Shown here: positions 6,840-8,213 of the stretch, piece by piece
Numbering within the stretch: the first letter of the stretch is position 1
How the letters are laid out: every line of letters starts with the position of its first letter
NCBI GenBank assembly: GCA_013139435.1
Contig: WTAW01000126.1
Coordinates: 1 to 8,213 of the forward strand
DNA: 8,213 nt
Origin: Candidatus Aminicenantota bacterium
GTDB taxonomy: Bacteria; Acidobacteriota; Aminicenantia; Aminicenantales; Aminicenantaceae
Direction: 5' to 3'
The notes under the pieces: generated by a model
Seen by the model: the letters and a program-made list of their open reading frames with translations, nothing else
What the model was told of the DNA's origin: nothing
Database searches by the model: none
Program-made: the position numbers and the translations under genes

Positions 6840-7461
6840 ATCCATTTTAGACGAAAAGACGAAAGAAAATTTAGCACTCCTTTCTCAGCAAGATTTTATC
6901 ACACACTTTTACCTTGCTGGCGGGACGGGCTGTGCTATACACCTTGGCCATCGGACTTCAGACGACCTCGATTTCTTTTCAAAGCAAAATCTCACACATT
7001 TTGAAATGCAAAATTCGCTTCGAAGAAGTGGACATTTCATTGTTGATTTTTCGGATTCCCAAACTCTGATCGGAAGATTCAATAAGACAAAAATAAGTTT
7101 TTTTAACTATAATTACTCTTTGATCGGAGAACCTCACCATTTCCTAAACTTAAAGATCTCCTCCCTTGAAGATATCGGATGCATGAAACTTGATGCCATT
7201 TCTTCCAGAGGTAGTAAACGGGATTTTGTGGATCTCTATTTTATATTGAAGAAATTCAACCTAACTTTAAAAGAGTTTTTCAAATATTTCGAGAAGAAAT
7301 ACGGCAAGGAAAACTACAACATCTTTCATATCTTAAAAAGCCTGGTTTATTTCGAAGATGCTGATAGAGATCCAGAACTGAATATGCAGGTCCAATTTTC
7401 CTGGGAAAATGTGAAAAGCTTTTACATCAACGAAATCAAAAGATTCAACAATTTTAAGTGA
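6832..7461 (+). CDS. AbiEii/AbiGii-type nucleotidyltransferase (putative toxin)
   Basis: A 209-aa protein of the AbiEii/MenT branch of the nucleotidyltransferase superfamily. The N-terminal active-site block is clear: LAGGTGCAIHLGHR (28-41) then SDDLDFF (43-49), giving the GG...T signature and the DxD pair (Asp45, Asp47). A second conserved block, EDIGCMKLDAISSRG then KRDFVDLYFIL (113-139), contains the family's Lys119 and the RDF-DLY motif. The C-terminus is helical and basic. Known relatives are toxins of bicistronic phage-defence/toxin-antitoxin systems; studied MenT enzymes add nucleotides to tRNA 3' ends. The substrate of this one is unknown. Its ATG lies within the last eight bases of the putative antitoxin gene, with GGAAG at 6818-6822 as a ribosome-binding site. 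It is complete, with the recognisable catalytic residues intact, so it is probably active. At 209 aa it is at the short end for the family. Confidence 0.88.
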   Translation: MHESILDEKTKENLALLSQQDFITHFYLAGGTGCAIHLGHRTSDDLDFFSKQNLTHFEMQNSLRRSGHFIVDFSDSQTLIGRFNKTKISFFNYNYSLIGEPHHFLNLKISSLEDIGCMKLDAISSRGSKRDFVDLYFILKKFNLTLKEFFKYFEKKYGKENYNIFHILKSLVYFEDADRDPELNMQVQFSWENVKSFYINEIKRFNNFK

Positions 7462-7643
7462 TTGTCTATCCTTTTGTTTTTGGACAAAAGCCCAATAAAT
7501 ATGTTCTCTATAATTGGTAAAAAAAATACAATGTAAACGGCACGACCGTCATCAATCACAGCAAGCACACAGAGAAACTTCCCGGAAAAGTCCTTTATGG
7601 ACCTGGGAAATAAGGGAATTTTTTACTCCAAAATATCGAATTC
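7462..7643. other. Convergent intergenic spacer after the AbiEii gene
   Basis: This 182-bp A/T-rich spacer lies between the stop of the nucleotidyltransferase and the stop of VWFA copy 2 on the opposite strand. It holds a short hairpin at 7471-7490 (CTTTTGT, six-base loop, ACAAAAG) without a following T-run, a second inverted repeat near 7579-7618, and a short tandem AATTCCT repeat close to 7640. No gene is recognised in it. Confidence 0.5.
7579..7624 (+). terminator. Weak candidate transcription terminator
   Basis: TTCCC (7579-7583) can pair with GGGAA at 7605-7609 or at 7614-7618, and an inner GTCC/GGAC pair (7590-7593 with 7599-7602) can form. The second GGGAA is followed directly by six T. 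The stem is interrupted and short, so this is a weak intrinsic terminator at best. It would stop plus-strand transcripts from the AbiEii pair before they run into VWFA copy 2. Confidence 0.25.
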
Positions 7644-8213
7644 CTAATTCCTGTGCCGCGGAATATACACAGAAGAGATGCCGATCGCTCCTCTCCCTGT
7701 TTCGAGGTTGCGGATGACGACGCGGCATTTGTATGCACCCGGAGGAATTGTCATAACGGATGTATGTAGGAACTCCTTTGCTGGGAGCTCGGAAAAATCG
7801 ACATCTTCCCGCTTGAATCCTACGATCGTGTTCTCTTCATTAAGTACTAGACTCACAATTTCTACGTTTTCACCGGCAATTTTTTGAAGATCATCTACAG
7901 ATATTTTTGATAACAGCTTAAGGTTATCCTTCTTTTTTTCAAAATCTATACCAGGTTCCAAATAAAACAGGATCGGGTCTTCGAAGAACGATCTCTGGTT
8001 CAGAGCCAAATCAACAAGATGGATTTGTTTTTCAACCTCTGAATATTCAGTGAAAGGCTTCGGATTGAAATAGCCACTTTGAGCACGCACTTTATATCCC
8101 TTTTTCTTTACTTTCACTTTTATTTTGTGATACTTCCCATCCCACTGTTCACCGATATAGTAACCCAGAACATAGTAGGAGCTGGTGACATTCTGGATCT
8201 CCTCCATGATCTC
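7644..8213 (-). CDS. VWFA-related protein, copy 2 (C-terminal part, runs off the window)
   Basis: The reading frame is open to the right edge. The in-window ATG at 8207 is internal, because the two codons before it (Glu-Ile) continue the alignment to copy 1. The visible 189 residues correspond to copy 1 residues 353-541: the end of the A-like domain (SYYVLGYYI), the Lys-rich strand KIKVKVKKKGYK and the C-terminal beta domain ending with RVVIRNLETGRGA. The alignment to copy 1 needs no gaps until the last few residues; I count 60 identities in the first 78 aligned residues, with less conservation in the middle. The C-terminus is about seven residues shorter. The N-terminal half, signal peptide and promoter lie outside the window, so it cannot be said whether the gene is intact. 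No LolA-like gene follows it, unlike copy 1. Confidence 0.85.
   Translation of the reverse strand, partial: EIMEEIQNVTSSYYVLGYYIGEQWDGKYHKIKVKVKKKGYKVRAQSGYFNPKPFTEYSEVEKQIHLVDLALNQRSFFEDPILFYLEPGIDFEKKKDNLKLLSKISVDDLQKIAGENVEIVSLVLNEENTIVGFKREDVDFSELPAKEFLHTSVMTIPPGAYKCRVVIRNLETGRGAIGISSVYIPRHRN
7708..8213 (-). repeat. Paralogous repeat, right copy (within VWFA copy 2)
   Basis: Right-hand partner of the segment at 4741-5246. The repeat probably extends beyond the window edge, since copy 1 continues for about 1 kb more of coding sequence on that side. Confidence 0.7.

Noticed and set aside
7471..7490. Hairpin CTTTTGT / ACAAAAG as a terminator for AbiEii
   Set aside because: The stem is A/T-rich with only seven pairs and is followed by CCCAATAAAT rather than a T-run on either strand, so it does not fit an intrinsic terminator.
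6303..7643. Mobile-element origin of the AbiEii segment (terminal inverted repeats, integrase, target duplication)
   Set aside because: No transposase or integrase gene, no matching terminal repeats and no convincing target-site duplication could be seen at the edges; insertion is inferred only from gene order.
7678..7887. 69-codon plus-strand open frame opposite VWFA copy 2
   Set aside because: It is antisense to sequence that aligns gap-free at protein level to VWFA copy 1, which proves the minus frame is the coding one.

Overview
The window looks like chromosomal DNA of a Gram-negative-type bacterium, most likely from Acidobacteriota or the related Candidatus Aminicenantes. This rests on gene content only: a 'VWFA-related' secreted protein family typical of acidobacteria is present twice, together with a long MacB/FtsX-type permease and a lipoprotein beta-propeller common in these lineages and in Bacteroidota. 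No rRNA, tRNA, CRISPR array or insertion sequence was recognised.

Layout. (1) 33-2429, plus strand: a complete duplicated-core ABC transporter permease (MacB_PCD-FtsX twice). (2) 2447-3649, minus strand and convergent with it: a 6-bladed beta-propeller (NHL-type) lipoprotein. (3) 3781-6302, minus strand: a two-gene unit with a 1-nt stop/start overlap, made of a secreted VWFA-related protein followed by a secreted protein resembling outer-membrane lipoprotein-sorting (LolA-like) proteins. A plausible sigma70-type promoter lies at 6348-6375, with a near-perfect palindrome just upstream of its -35 box. (4) 6591-7461, plus strand: two overlapping small genes, an 82-aa DUF6922-like putative antitoxin and a 209-aa AbiEii/AbiGii-type nucleotidyltransferase. 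They are preceded by an extended -10 promoter placed so that the message would be leaderless or nearly so. (5) 7644 to the right edge, minus strand: the C-terminal part of a second VWFA-related protein, a close paralogue of the first.

How the parts relate. The minus-strand genes encode exported proteins: a VWFA protein coupled to a LolA-like protein, a lipoprotein propeller, and a second VWFA copy. They look like an envelope-associated set whose function is unknown. The nucleotidyltransferase pair is on the opposite strand, has its own promoter and sits exactly between the two VWFA paralogues, so it reads as an accessory toxin-antitoxin or phage-defence insertion in an otherwise duplicated locus. 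This pair, its AbiEi-less architecture and its apparently leaderless promoter are the most interesting items here.
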